From contig CAJUPF010000052.1 in the NCBI GenBank assembly GCA_910588565.1, positions 1 through 22,463 of the forward strand: 22,463 bases of DNA, given 5' to 3'. Position numbers and translations under genes: made by a program. The stretch is from an uncultured Lachnospiraceae bacterium (lineage in GTDB: Bacteria; Bacillota; Clostridia; Lachnospirales; Lachnospiraceae). Under the pieces are notes generated by a model. It saw nothing but the letters and a program-made list of their open reading frames with translations, did no database searches and had not been told where the DNA came from. Below are positions 1 through 6,760 of the stretch, piece by piece (positions within the stretch are counted from its first letter, which is position 1; each line of letters begins with the position of its first letter).

Positions 1-55
1 GACTAAGGATCTTGTGAGCAATGCGCTCGTGTGGGTTCAAGTCCCATCTTCCGCA
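1..55 (+). tRNA. tRNA-Leu (AAG anticodon), 5' part outside the window
   Basis: The window starts inside the anticodon arm. The loop CTAAGGA puts AAG at the anticodon position (reads CUU, leucine). A long variable arm follows, as in class II tRNAs. The T-arm has the stem GTGGG/CCCAT and the loop TTCAAGT. The 3' acceptor strand is CTTCCGC with discriminator A at 55. CCA is not encoded. The 5' acceptor strand and D-arm lie upstream of the window, so only the 3' portion is seen. Confidence 0.9.
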
Positions 56-58
56 CTG

Positions 59-92
59 AAAGCCTGTAGATTTAGTATCTACAGGTTTTTTA
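59..92 (+). terminator. Rho-independent terminator of tRNA-Leu
   Basis: A perfect 9-bp stem (CCTGTAGAT at 63-71, ATCTACAGG at 77-85) with a 5-nt loop is followed directly by a T-rich tract. It begins 7 nt after the tRNA 3' end. Confidence 0.9.
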
Positions 93-125
93 TTTGAAAC
101 CTGATTACGAAAGGAATTACAAATT

Positions 126-689
126 ATGCCAGCATTGCAGCCACAGCCAGAACTCATCACCTCAGAACAATATGAATCCCTTCCGGAACACAGAAGGGCA
201 GAGGTCTTTGATGGCATTCTCTATGATATGGCCAGTCCATCCCAGACACATCAGACCATATTGCTAGAACTGTCTTCTCTGCTTAATTCCTATGTAAAAC
301 AGAAACAAGGCGAATGCAGGGTATTTCCTGCACCCTTTGATGTAAAGCTCTCCGTCAATCCCCTCACCATTGTCCAACCTGATATTATGATTGTATGTGA
401 CAAAGGCAAACTGGATGGAACCTGCTGCAACGGCGCCCCGGATTTTATCATAGAAATTGTTTCCCCCGGTAATCCGGAAGATGATTATATCCGAAAACTG
501 TATTATTATAAAAAATATGGTGTACGTGAATATTGGATTGTAGATCCCATCCGAAAACTTATTATTGTAAATGATTTTGAACATATGCTTCTTAATGTGC
601 AGTATGACTTTTATTCCACAATTAAGGTGCATATTTACGATGATTTATACATTAACTTCGCCGATATTGCAAATCTGCTGGACAGTTAA
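126..689 (+). CDS. Uma2 family (DUF820) PD-(D/E)XK endonuclease-like protein
   Basis: A 187-residue protein of the Uma2/DUF820 family, a restriction-endonuclease-like fold common in cyanobacteria and Clostridia with no settled physiological role. The family signature is visible: PDIMIV around residue 86, FIIEIVSPG around 107-115 with the catalytic Glu, a following Y-x-x-K helix, and the GVREYWIVDP block near residue 132. Together these supply the D...E-x-(I/V)...K metal-binding core. AAAGGAA upstream (about 110-116) serves the ATG at 126. No promoter is obvious between it and the tRNA-Leu terminator, so it may depend on read-through. A second, clearly related but divergent Uma2 gene faces it at 959-1486. 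The family assignment is firm; the in vivo role is unknown. Confidence 0.88.
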   Translation: MPALQPQPELITSEQYESLPEHRRAEVFDGILYDMASPSQTHQTILLELSSLLNSYVKQKQGECRVFPAPFDVKLSVNPLTIVQPDIMIVCDKGKLDGTCCNGAPDFIIEIVSPGNPEDDYIRKLYYYKKYGVREYWIVDPIRKLIIVNDFEHMLLNVQYDFYSTIKVHIYDDLYINFADIANLLDS

Positions 690-717
690 AAAAACGAAAT
701 GACACTTCATTGGTACT

Positions 718-757
718 TTTCACACCCACGCCAGTCACTCCGCTGACTGGCGATGGG
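718..757. repeat. Palindromic intergenic repeat, copy 1
   Basis: A hairpin at 725-757 has 13 paired positions with a single bulged T and a 6-nt loop (CGCCAGTCA pairs with TGACTGGCG). The 17-mer TTTCACACCCACGCCAG at 718-734 recurs exactly at 9724-9740, where it also forms half of a hairpin. It sits between the 3' ends of the convergent Uma2 genes and may act as a bidirectional terminator or be a dispersed REP-like element. There is no T-run, so a terminator role is uncertain. Confidence 0.6.
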
Positions 758-935
758 CTGATACGTAATCGCAAGCGCATTCACAATCTCTATGTTTCAG
801 GCTGTCCTTTATATTCTGCTGATAGAACGCTTCCGAGATTTTTTCCGCGTCTTCCCAAAACCCGCCCCCGTCATCCCTGACAGAAACACTTAATTTAGAA
901 TATCCCACCTTACCATAATATCCACTTGCTGTCTG
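735..935 (-). other. Open frame without a start codon; possible remnant of a decayed gene
   Basis: Between the two Uma2 genes (gap 690-958) the minus strand has a 66-codon frame with no stop, bounded by TAG at 936-938 and ending in TGA at 735-737. Its translation has mixed, protein-like composition (for example GYYGKVGYSKLSVSV and ISEAFYQQNIKDSLKHR). It lacks an ATG with a ribosome-binding site, and its end runs into the palindromic repeat. I do not recognise a family. It may be a gene fragment or chance. Confidence 0.2.
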
Positions 936-958
936 CTATAACGAAGGGCGTTTGACAT

Positions 959-1486
959 TTAGCGCTCCCAGCTCCCCACATACCCCAGGCTGAATTGAAA
1001 CCCTTCATATATCCCGACCGGAATATCTTCTTCAAAGAAATATTCTTCAAATGTCTGTTTCTCAAAATTATACACCGTAACCCGTCCTTTCGAAGGGTCT
1101 GCAATCCAGTACTCCCGAACTCCGGAAGACTGGTACTTAAACAGTTTGATAAAATAATCCATATGCCTGCTGCCCGGAGAAATAATCTCGATAATCCAGT
1201 CCGGCGCTCCGTTGCAGCCCTGATCATCCACTTTGCTGCTGTCACAGATTACGCATATATCCGGTTCTACACAGGTCTTGTCATCTGCATTCAAAAATAC
1301 GGCAAAGGGAGCGACCTCTACCTCAGAAGAATTATCCTCAGAATCAATGTAATCAGCAATTTTCCTGTATAAAGAACCCATAATCTGCTGATGCGTCCTG
1401 CTCAGAGGCGCCATATAATAAATCTGGCCGTCAATCAGCTCCGCCCTTTCGCCATCAGGCAGGGAAAAAATGTCTTTCACCGTCAT
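959..1486 (-). CDS. Uma2 family (DUF820) PD-(D/E)XK endonuclease-like protein
   Basis: A second Uma2-family protein, 175 residues from the ATG at 1486. A GTG at 1495 is in frame, but it overlaps the ribosome-binding site AGGAG, which is spaced 8 nt from the ATG, so the ATG is preferred. Core motifs are present: VEPDICVICD near residue 76, APDWIIEIISPG near residue 95, a Y-x-x-K helix and GVREYWIADP. It is diverged from the copy at 126-689 but shares the CNGAPD-(W/F)-IIEI-(I/V)-SPG block, so the two are paralogues. It has its own promoter (1510-1538) in the short gap after ilvN and is probably not part of the ilv operon. Its cellular role is unknown. Confidence 0.87.
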   Translation of the reverse strand: MTVKDIFSLPDGERAELIDGQIYYMAPLSRTHQQIMGSLYRKIADYIDSEDNSSEVEVAPFAVFLNADDKTCVEPDICVICDSSKVDDQGCNGAPDWIIEIISPGSRHMDYFIKLFKYQSSGVREYWIADPSKGRVTVYNFEKQTFEEYFFEEDIPVGIYEGFQFSLGYVGSWER

Positions 1487-1509
1487 TTTTTTCACTCCTC
1501 TCTGACTGC

Positions 1510-1538
1510 ATTATAAATGATCCTGGCAAAACATGCAA
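1510..1538 (-). promoter_or_regulatory. Sigma-A promoter for the second Uma2 gene
   Basis: On the minus strand, TTGCAT (1538-1533) and TATAAT (1515-1510) are separated by exactly 17 bp, about 24 bp upstream of the ATG at 1486. The -35 hexamer is identical to that of the ilvB promoter. Confidence 0.7.
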
Positions 1539-1552
1539 CGAAAGAGTGATAC

Positions 1553-2050
1553 TCATCGGCAGGATGTACTGATCGATTCAATCGCAACCGCACCGCCGCG
1601 CACCACTTCGATCGTCTTAAATCTGTTTTTCAGCAAATCGATCAGCTCATTGTTCCGCCGCTCTGTCAGCTTGCATTCTAAAAGCACGCTGTCCTTGCCA
1701 ATATCCGCCACCTGTACGTCAAATACCTGGGCAATCTGAAACGCGTCAACTTTGTCAACCGGCGAGCAGTTTAATATTTTGGCAAACAAAATCTCTTTCA
1801 TATGCAAGGGCACATTGGTAAGATCGATTACCTTAATCACTTCTACCATACGGTTTAACTGCTTCTTAATCTGTTCAAACGTGATATCATCGCTGGTTAC
1901 GCATATTGTCATGCGGGATACGGTTTCATCTTCCGTCGTTCCCACAGTAAGGCTCTGCAGGTTATAAGATTTTCCGGAAAAAAGGCCGGAAACCTTTGCC
2001 AGTACACCCACTTCATTTTCCACATAAAGCGCTATCCATCTGTTTTTCAT
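1553..2050 (-). CDS. ilvN: Acetolactate synthase small (regulatory) subunit
   Basis: The regulatory subunit of acetohydroxyacid synthase, the first common enzyme of valine, leucine and isoleucine synthesis. It activates the catalytic subunit and usually carries the valine feedback site. The 165-residue length fits the family. An N-terminal ACT domain (residues about 4-75) shows ALYVENEVGVLAKVSGLFS and the typical YNLQSLTVG segment. The C-terminal half matches the small-subunit C-domain (ALLECKLTE-like block, then a conserved VVRGGAVAI near the end). It lies 12 bp after ilvB. Its ribosome-binding site AGGAGG, 8 nt before the ATG, overlaps the ilvB stop codon region, so the two are one transcription unit and probably translationally coupled. 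Confidence 0.93.
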   Translation of the reverse strand: MKNRWIALYVENEVGVLAKVSGLFSGKSYNLQSLTVGTTEDETVSRMTICVTSDDITFEQIKKQLNRMVEVIKVIDLTNVPLHMKEILFAKILNCSPVDKVDAFQIAQVFDVQVADIGKDSVLLECKLTERRNNELIDLLKNRFKTIEVVRGGAVAIESISTSCR

Positions 2051-2062
2051 ATCCGTCCCCTC

Positions 2063-3784
2063 CTATTTTAAAATCATTTCACTCATAGGATTTCCGCCTT
2101 TTACCATAGGCAGCACAAGCTCATCACTGGAAATGATAAATTCTATAATTGTGGGTGCGTCCATATAGCTTTTTGCCTCTTCAAGCGCAGGAAGTATCTC
2201 TGTTTCCTCTGTAACCCGAATGCCATGCGCCCCATACGCTTTGGCAAACTGCAGGAAATCAGGAACATACGGCGGGCACGCTTCCTGCGGCCCCTTACAG
2301 TTAGGAGGGCAGTCCTTTCTGCGGCGCAGGCAGGTCGCTTCATACCGTTTGCCATAAAAAAGCTGCTGCATCTGGCGTACCATGCCCAGATACTGATTGT
2401 TGAAAAGACAGATTACAACCGGCGCTCCTTCTGCTATCGCAGTAGCCATCTCCTGCATATTCATCTGAAACCCGCCGTCTCCTGTAATACAGACTACCGG
2501 TTCCATGGGATTCCCGATTTTGGCTCCCACTGCCGCCGGGAATCCAAAGCCCATCGTACCAAGGCCTCCGGATGTAATAAACCGTCCGCTGCCCGCCGAC
2601 TTCAGATACTGGGTCGCCCACATCTGATGCTGGCCTACGTCAGTTGTAACGATACCGGAAGGAAACGCCCGATCAATGGCTTCCATAATCATCTGAGGCG
2701 TCATGCCCCTGTCCCTCCGCATTTCCAGCGGATTCTCCTGATCCCATCTGCGGATTTCTGCTAACCATTCCGCCGTCTCCTGCGGTTCCGCCCATTCATT
2801 CAGCTTTTCTAAAGCAAGCCCCGCATCGGACACAATCGGGACGTCTACAACAACATTTCTGGAAATAGAAGCCGTGTCAATATCAATATGCACAATTTTG
2901 GCATTGGGAGCAAATTCATTTAAATCTCCGGTGATCCTGTCATTAAAACGCGTCCCGATGGAAAACAGCACATCGCAGGCTGCCACTGCCATATTGGCCG
3001 CATATCTCCCATGCATACCGCTGTTCCCGATATAATAGGGATGGTCAGAGCAAACCGCTCCTTTCCCCATCACAGTAGTAACGACAGGCACCTTTGTCGC
3101 TTCAATGAATTTAAGAAGTTCATTCCCTGCTTTTCCGATATTAATGCCGCCTCCCGCTAATATCAGCGGTTTTTTGGCAGATTTTAACAATTTGTATGCT
3201 TTTTTCAGCTGTCCTACATGAACACTTTCATTGGGTTTATAACCACGGATATTGACAGAATCCGGGTACTGGCTGTCGCCGGACTGCGTCTGGATATCTT
3301 TGGGCAGATCAATTAAAACCGGGCCCGGCCTTCCGGTGCAGGCAATATGAAACGCCATCTTGATGATCTTACCCAGCTCTTTTCTGTCCCGGACCGTTAC
3401 GCTGTATTTGGTAATGCCTCTGGTCATGCCAACAATATCCACTTCCTGAAATGCATCATTTCCAATCAGGCTTAAAGGGACCTGTCCGGTGAAGCAGACC
3501 AGCGGAATACTGTCGTAATGGGCGTCTGCCAGCCCTGTAATGGTATTCGTGGCGCCAGGGCCGCTTGTCACCAGACAGACGCCAACCTTGCCGGTAGATT
3601 TGGCGTAGCCTTCCGCCATATGAATCAGCCCCTGCTCATGCCGGGGCAGAATCAGCCTGATATCTTCCTGCTTGTACAATTCGTCTAAAAGATCTGTCAC
3701 CATTCCGCCAGGATAGGCAAAAATAGTGTCTACGTTTTCTTCTGATAATGCTTTCAGGAATAATTTTCTGCCTGTTATATCCAT
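2063..3784 (-). CDS. ilvB: Acetolactate synthase large (catalytic) subunit
   Basis: The thiamine-diphosphate enzyme that condenses two pyruvates to acetolactate, or pyruvate with 2-ketobutyrate. The start at 3784 is chosen because AGGAGG lies 10 nt upstream; an in-frame ATG at 3811 precedes that site and is not favoured. From 3784 the protein has 573 residues, normal for the family. Visible motifs: FAYPGGMVTDLLDELY at the N terminus, the catalytic Glu in RHEQGLIHMAEGYA (about 50-63), and the ThDP/Mg motif GDGGFQMNMQEMA followed by LFNNQYLGMVRQ. Just after this comes a four-cysteine insert (C-x6-C-x3-C-x6-C; DNA 2276-2332) that is absent from the E. coli-type enzymes. It is followed by ilvN. 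Confidence 0.95.
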   Translation of the reverse strand: MDITGRKLFLKALSEENVDTIFAYPGGMVTDLLDELYKQEDIRLILPRHEQGLIHMAEGYAKSTGKVGVCLVTSGPGATNTITGLADAHYDSIPLVCFTGQVPLSLIGNDAFQEVDIVGMTRGITKYSVTVRDRKELGKIIKMAFHIACTGRPGPVLIDLPKDIQTQSGDSQYPDSVNIRGYKPNESVHVGQLKKAYKLLKSAKKPLILAGGGINIGKAGNELLKFIEATKVPVVTTVMGKGAVCSDHPYYIGNSGMHGRYAANMAVAACDVLFSIGTRFNDRITGDLNEFAPNAKIVHIDIDTASISRNVVVDVPIVSDAGLALEKLNEWAEPQETAEWLAEIRRWDQENPLEMRRDRGMTPQMIMEAIDRAFPSGIVTTDVGQHQMWATQYLKSAGSGRFITSGGLGTMGFGFPAAVGAKIGNPMEPVVCITGDGGFQMNMQEMATAIAEGAPVVICLFNNQYLGMVRQMQQLFYGKRYEATCLRRRKDCPPNCKGPQEACPPYVPDFLQFAKAYGAHGIRVTEETEILPALEEAKSYMDAPTIIEFIISSDELVLPMVKGGNPMSEMILK

Positions 3785-3873
3785 GATGCTTATGCCTCCT
3801 ATATAAACCAAGTCTCCAATCCCAATCTTCCCATGCGAAACACCCTTATTTGCGCACAGAACCTTAAAAAGTT

Positions 3874-3902
3874 ATTGTAACGAATGTTGGCATGAAATGC
3901 AA
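3874..3902 (-). promoter_or_regulatory. Sigma-A promoter for ilvBN
   Basis: TTGCAT (3902-3897) and TACAAT (3879-3874) on the minus strand are separated by 17 bp, leaving an approximately 80-nt leader before the ATG at 3784. I see no T-box or peptide attenuator in this short leader. The gap 3785-4163 otherwise holds only the divergent promoter at 4105-4133. Confidence 0.65.
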
Positions 3903-4104
3903 TAATCATTTTTAATTTAAGTTTCTCTATTTTTTCATATAACTGATTTACTTCAAATTAAAATGCAGAAACAACTCACCAGATGCTCTATGGTATTCTG
4001 ACAGAAAATTTTTAATAAAATAAACTGTCTGGCACAAAAATTCTATATAACCGTGAAAAATATCCAATTTTCAAAAAATGAGAACCCTCAAATTCTTAAT
4101 ATTT

Positions 4105-4133
4105 TTGAATAATGTAAAGTAATGTTGTATAAT
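4105..4133 (+). promoter_or_regulatory. Sigma-A promoter for the MazF-like gene
   Basis: TTGAAT (4105-4110) and a perfect TATAAT (4128-4133) with 17-bp spacing lie about 30 bp upstream of the ATG at 4164. The promoter overlaps the longer in-frame ORF start at 4122, which therefore cannot be used by this transcript. Confidence 0.8.
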
Positions 4134-4163
4134 GAAAAAATAAGTTACCAAAGGAGATATTAT

Positions 4164-4898
4164 ATGATAGAGAAACTTTATGATGAGGTTATCCGAAAGC
4201 TAAGAAAATATGTAAATCTCACAGACAGAAAAAATATTGACAGAACAAAGTCTGTTGAAACGTTTTTGGATAATCTTATCAATAGAATAGAATATATCAC
4301 AAATCTTGAAAATACACATAACATATTAGAAAGAAGGCTTCTGAAAGAGCTAAAAAAATTTTCTAAAGTATTGTTTGTAAAAACAGCAAACCCAAACGTT
4401 TACAAGGAAAAGATGCAGCGAAATATAGACCGATTGGCATGGATTAATTTAAAGTATAAAATTAATACTTCAGGAAGAACCTATACAGTTGCCCAGAGAG
4501 AGATTTTTTATGCAAACCTAGGCGATAATATTGGAAGTGAGCAAAACGGAAGAAGACCTGTCATAATATTACAAAATAATACTGGAAACCGAAAAGGAAA
4601 CACAACAATTATCGCCCCTGTTACAACACATCAAAAAAGCGCATTAAAATTTGATAAAAAGAAAAACATGTACTATATAGAGAAAATTGTAGATGGCGCT
4701 ATTAAAAAGAAATATCTGGGTCAATATGAAATTCCGTTAAATCTTGAAGGAAAAGCAACCGGATTATACGGATTTATAAATATAATGCATATGCGTGAAA
4801 TCGACAGAAAGAGAATTGACAGCAGAAAAGTTGGAATTGCAACAGAAAAATGTTTTAGTGATGTAATAAAAGCAATCAATCAAAATTTACAAGTATAA
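4164..4898 (+). CDS. PemK/MazF-family endoribonuclease-like toxin with a helical N-terminal extension
   Basis: A 244-residue protein from the ATG at 4164 (AAAGGAG 7 nt upstream). The C-terminal half, residues about 110-240, is a PemK/MazF domain: REIFYANLGDNIGSEQNG, RRPVIILQN (the conserved Arg), then a strand with IIAPVTTHQ (the conserved Thr). Known members cleave mRNA at short sequence motifs. About 100 residues of charged, helix-rich sequence (EKLYDEVIRKLRKYVNLT and onward) precede it; free-standing MazF is only about 115 residues. No separate small antitoxin gene adjoins on either side. The N-terminal part might be inhibitory or for targeting; this is inference. The gene is visibly AT-richer than its neighbours (many AAA, ATA, TTA codons), suggesting horizontal acquisition. 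It converges on the dfrA transcript through the hairpin at 5022-5071. Confidence 0.82.
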   Translation: MIEKLYDEVIRKLRKYVNLTDRKNIDRTKSVETFLDNLINRIEYITNLENTHNILERRLLKELKKFSKVLFVKTANPNVYKEKMQRNIDRLAWINLKYKINTSGRTYTVAQREIFYANLGDNIGSEQNGRRPVIILQNNTGNRKGNTTIIAPVTTHQKSALKFDKKKNMYYIEKIVDGAIKKKYLGQYEIPLNLEGKATGLYGFINIMHMREIDRKRIDSRKVGIATEKCFSDVIKAINQNLQV

Positions 4899-4967
4899 TA
4901 TTGACAGCAGCAGTTAATAATGATAATGTAATAGTTACTAAGACGGCTTTGAACGTCAATAGCATTG

Positions 4968-5026
4968 TTTACGCAAGGCGTAAATTAAAGGTCAATCTAA
5001 AGTATCAGAGTAGCGCAAGGCGTTAC
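4968..5026. repeat. Pair of short GCGTAAA-type hairpins
   Basis: Two related inverted repeats share the centre CGCAAGGCGT: TTTACGC-AAG-GCGTAAA at 4968-4984 and GTAGCGC-AAG-GCGTTAC at 5010-5026 (one G-T pair). The right arm of the second overlaps the left arm of the large hairpin at 5022-5071, so the two folds exclude each other in RNA. Function unknown. Confidence 0.6.
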
Positions 5027-5071
5027 TCAATTAAAAGAGCATCTTTCAGGATGCTTTTTTAATTGAGTAAC
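5022..5071. terminator. Bidirectional terminator hairpin between convergent genes
   Basis: 22-bp arms (5022-5043 and 5050-5071) pair with one G-T position around the 6-nt loop TTTCAG. The inner stem AGCATC/GATGCT is followed by TTTTTT on the plus strand, and the left arm supplies a shorter T tract on the minus strand. It lies between the MazF-like gene and the thyA-dfrA unit, serving both. Confidence 0.82.
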
Positions 5072-5093
5072 CCAAGCTCTAAAAAATCTCTTT

Positions 5094-5204
5094 TTAAATC
5101 AATCCCAATGTCTTTAACAGAAAAATCCATCCGCTTAAGGTAAATGCTGCAAGCAGGGTTGTCAGTATGACTATGCTTGCGGTCAAATCGCCGACATTTT
5201 TCAT
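5094..5204 (-). CDS. 36-residue predicted single-pass membrane peptide overlapping dfrA
   Basis: A short ORF starts in an ATGA overlap with the dfrA stop (ATG 5204-5202, TGA 5203-5201). AGGA lies 5 nt before the ATG, inside the dfrA end, which favours translational coupling. The 36 residues begin MKNVGDLTASIVILTTLL and continue as one hydrophobic helix (about residues 9-30) with one Lys near the C terminus. The ORF ends before the terminator at 5022-5071, so it would be the last cistron of thyA-dfrA. I recognise no family. Support is the start overlap, the coherent hydrophobic segment and the position; conservation has not been tested. Confidence 0.45.
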   Translation of the reverse strand: MKNVGDLTASIVILTTLLAAFTLSGWIFLLKTLGLI

Positions 5205-5689
5205 GTTTTCCTGTATTTCAGGAAATAATATTCCAAATCAAAATATGTCTGCTCTTCGCTGTCCGCCGTGACTTCCCATTCAGGCAGTTCATCAAGGTTG
5301 GGGAAATAGGCGTCTGCTTCATAGGAATAGTCAATTTTGGTTATATGCGCTGTATCGCATTCATCCAATAACATCCGGTAGATCGTTTCTCCGCCAATTA
5401 CATAAATATCTTCTGTATGATATTGTTTGAGCTCCTCGTCCAGTTCTTCCCTGGAATGAACCACAATAGCATCTTTGACTTTATAATCCGGCTTTCTGGT
5501 AAGAACAATGTTTGTCCTGTTTTTCAAAGGCAGTCCATTTGGAAAACTTTCCAGTGTCTTTCTGCCCATAACCACGACTTTTCCTGTTGTGGTTTCCCGG
5601 AAAAACTTCTGATCCGCGGGTATCCTGACCAATAATTTGTTGTCCTTCCCAATGGCCCAGTTTTTATCTACTGCTGCAATAAGATTCAT
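5201..5689 (-). CDS. dfrA: Dihydrofolate reductase
   Basis: The NADPH-dependent reductase that regenerates tetrahydrofolate from the dihydrofolate made by thymidylate synthase. The 162-residue length is typical of chromosomal DHFR. Motifs: MNLIAAVDKNWAIGKDNKLL at the N terminus, PADQKFFRETT carrying the catalytic acidic residue, the NADPH-binding VVVMGRKTLESFP, then NIVLTR and YVIGGETIYRMLL. The usual Trp of the Met20 loop (PW-x-L-P in E. coli) is replaced by LLVRIP. AGGAGG 10 nt upstream supports the start. It lies 87 bp after thyA in the same orientation and forms a compact folate/dTMP unit with it. Confidence 0.94.
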   Translation of the reverse strand: MNLIAAVDKNWAIGKDNKLLVRIPADQKFFRETTTGKVVVMGRKTLESFPNGLPLKNRTNIVLTRKPDYKVKDAIVVHSREELDEELKQYHTEDIYVIGGETIYRMLLDECDTAHITKIDYSYEADAYFPNLDELPEWEVTADSEEQTYFDLEYYFLKYRKT

Positions 5690-5776
5690 TTCGCCGTTTC
5701 CTCCTTATATTGCTGCCGGAATCCATCTCCCGGTTTTCCCGCCAGCTGCAATAATGCCTAATTTCCGTTCTCCTGG

Positions 5777-6625
5777 TTAAATTGCTACCGGAATATCCTT
5801 GATCTGAGGGCCGGTAACATAATCATCCAGCCGCACATCTTCTCTGGTAAATTGATAAAAATCCCTAATCTCAGGATTCAGCCAGAACTTTGGCGCGGGA
5901 TGCCGCTCCCTTGTGATCAGTTCCCGAACCAGCGGAACATGGCGATCATATATATGAGCGTCCGCAATCACATGCACCAGTTCTCCCGGCTGCATACCGC
6001 AAACCTGCGCCAGCATATGCACCAGGACTGCATACTGGCAGACATTCCAGTTGTTTGCAGTCAGAATATCCTGGGAACGCTGGTTTAATATGGCATTTAA
6101 CGTCAGTTTCGTATCACCGGGCTTCTGCGTTACATTAAATGTCATACTGTAAGCGCAGGGATACAGATTCATTTCATGCAAATCAGCATGGACATAAATA
6201 TTTGTCATAATCCTGCGGCTGAACGGGTTGTGTTTCAAATCATAAATCACCCTGTCAACCTGATCCATAGCGCCTTCCTTATATTGATGTTTTACCCCCA
6301 TCTGATAACCATAGGCTTTCCCAATGGAGCCGGATTCATCTGCCCACTCATCCCAGATACTGCTGTTCAAATCATGAATATTGTTGGATTTTTTCTGCCA
6401 GATCCAAAGCAGCTCATCCGTACAGCTTTTGATCGCGGTACGCCGCAGCGTAATTGCCGGAAATTCTTTGGACAGATCATAGCGGTTGATCACACCGAAT
6501 TTCTTGATTGTATAAGCGCTGGCGCCGTCCGGCCATTTTGGGCGGACTTTCTCCCCCTCCGTACTGGTTCCATTGGCCAGAATATCCTTACAGGTGTCAA
6601 TAAAAATTTTATCTGCATAACTCAT
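5777..6625 (-). CDS. thyA: Thymidylate synthase
   Basis: Converts dUMP to dTMP using methylene-tetrahydrofolate. At 282 residues the protein aligns by eye with the B. subtilis ThyA (phage phi3T) branch rather than the E. coli branch: ELLWIWQKKSNNIHDLNSS, SRRIMTNIYV with the phosphate-binding Arg, the catalytic Cys in LYPCAYS, QRSQDI followed by NNWNVCQYAVL, and HIYDRH. The catalytic Cys is followed by Ala instead of the His of the E. coli PCH motif, as expected for this branch. AAAGGAA upstream of the ATG and a TTGCCA-17-TATGAT promoter support the start. It is the first gene of the thyA-dfrA unit. Confidence 0.94.
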   Translation of the reverse strand: MSYADKIFIDTCKDILANGTSTEGEKVRPKWPDGASAYTIKKFGVINRYDLSKEFPAITLRRTAIKSCTDELLWIWQKKSNNIHDLNSSIWDEWADESGSIGKAYGYQMGVKHQYKEGAMDQVDRVIYDLKHNPFSRRIMTNIYVHADLHEMNLYPCAYSMTFNVTQKPGDTKLTLNAILNQRSQDILTANNWNVCQYAVLVHMLAQVCGMQPGELVHVIADAHIYDRHVPLVRELITRERHPAPKFWLNPEIRDFYQFTREDVRLDDYVTGPQIKDIPVAI

Positions 6626-6660
6626 AAAAAAGATTCCTTTCCCAAAAAATCAACTCCATT

Positions 6661-6689
6661 ATCATATCCTATTCTATCCGTTCTGGCAA
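6661..6689 (-). promoter_or_regulatory. Sigma-A promoter for thyA-dfrA
   Basis: TTGCCA (6689-6684) and TATGAT (6666-6661) on the minus strand with 17-bp spacing, about 36 bp upstream of the thyA ATG. Confidence 0.65.
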
Positions 6690-6718
6690 TTATTTTCTGC
6701 AAGTAAATACATACGAAC

Positions 6719-6749
6719 AACGAAGCTCCCACAATGCGGCAGCTTCGTT
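6719..6749 (-). terminator. Terminator hairpin after the FIVAR/Ig-repeat gene
   Basis: A perfect 9-bp stem (AACGAAGCT / AGCTTCGTT) with a 13-nt loop lies 12 bp downstream of the stop codon at 6761. The T-rich stretch that follows on the minus strand is weak and interrupted. Confidence 0.6.
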
Positions 6750-6760
6750 TATAAAACACA

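Noticed and set aside
3785..3873. T-box or leader-peptide attenuator for ilvBN
   Set aside because: The leader is about 80 nt, has no T-box core sequence, no Ile/Leu/Val codon run and no terminator hairpin.
4968..5071. Repeated CGCAAGGCGT units as a CRISPR or integron-like array
   Set aside because: Only two short units, different arms, no cas or integrase gene nearby.
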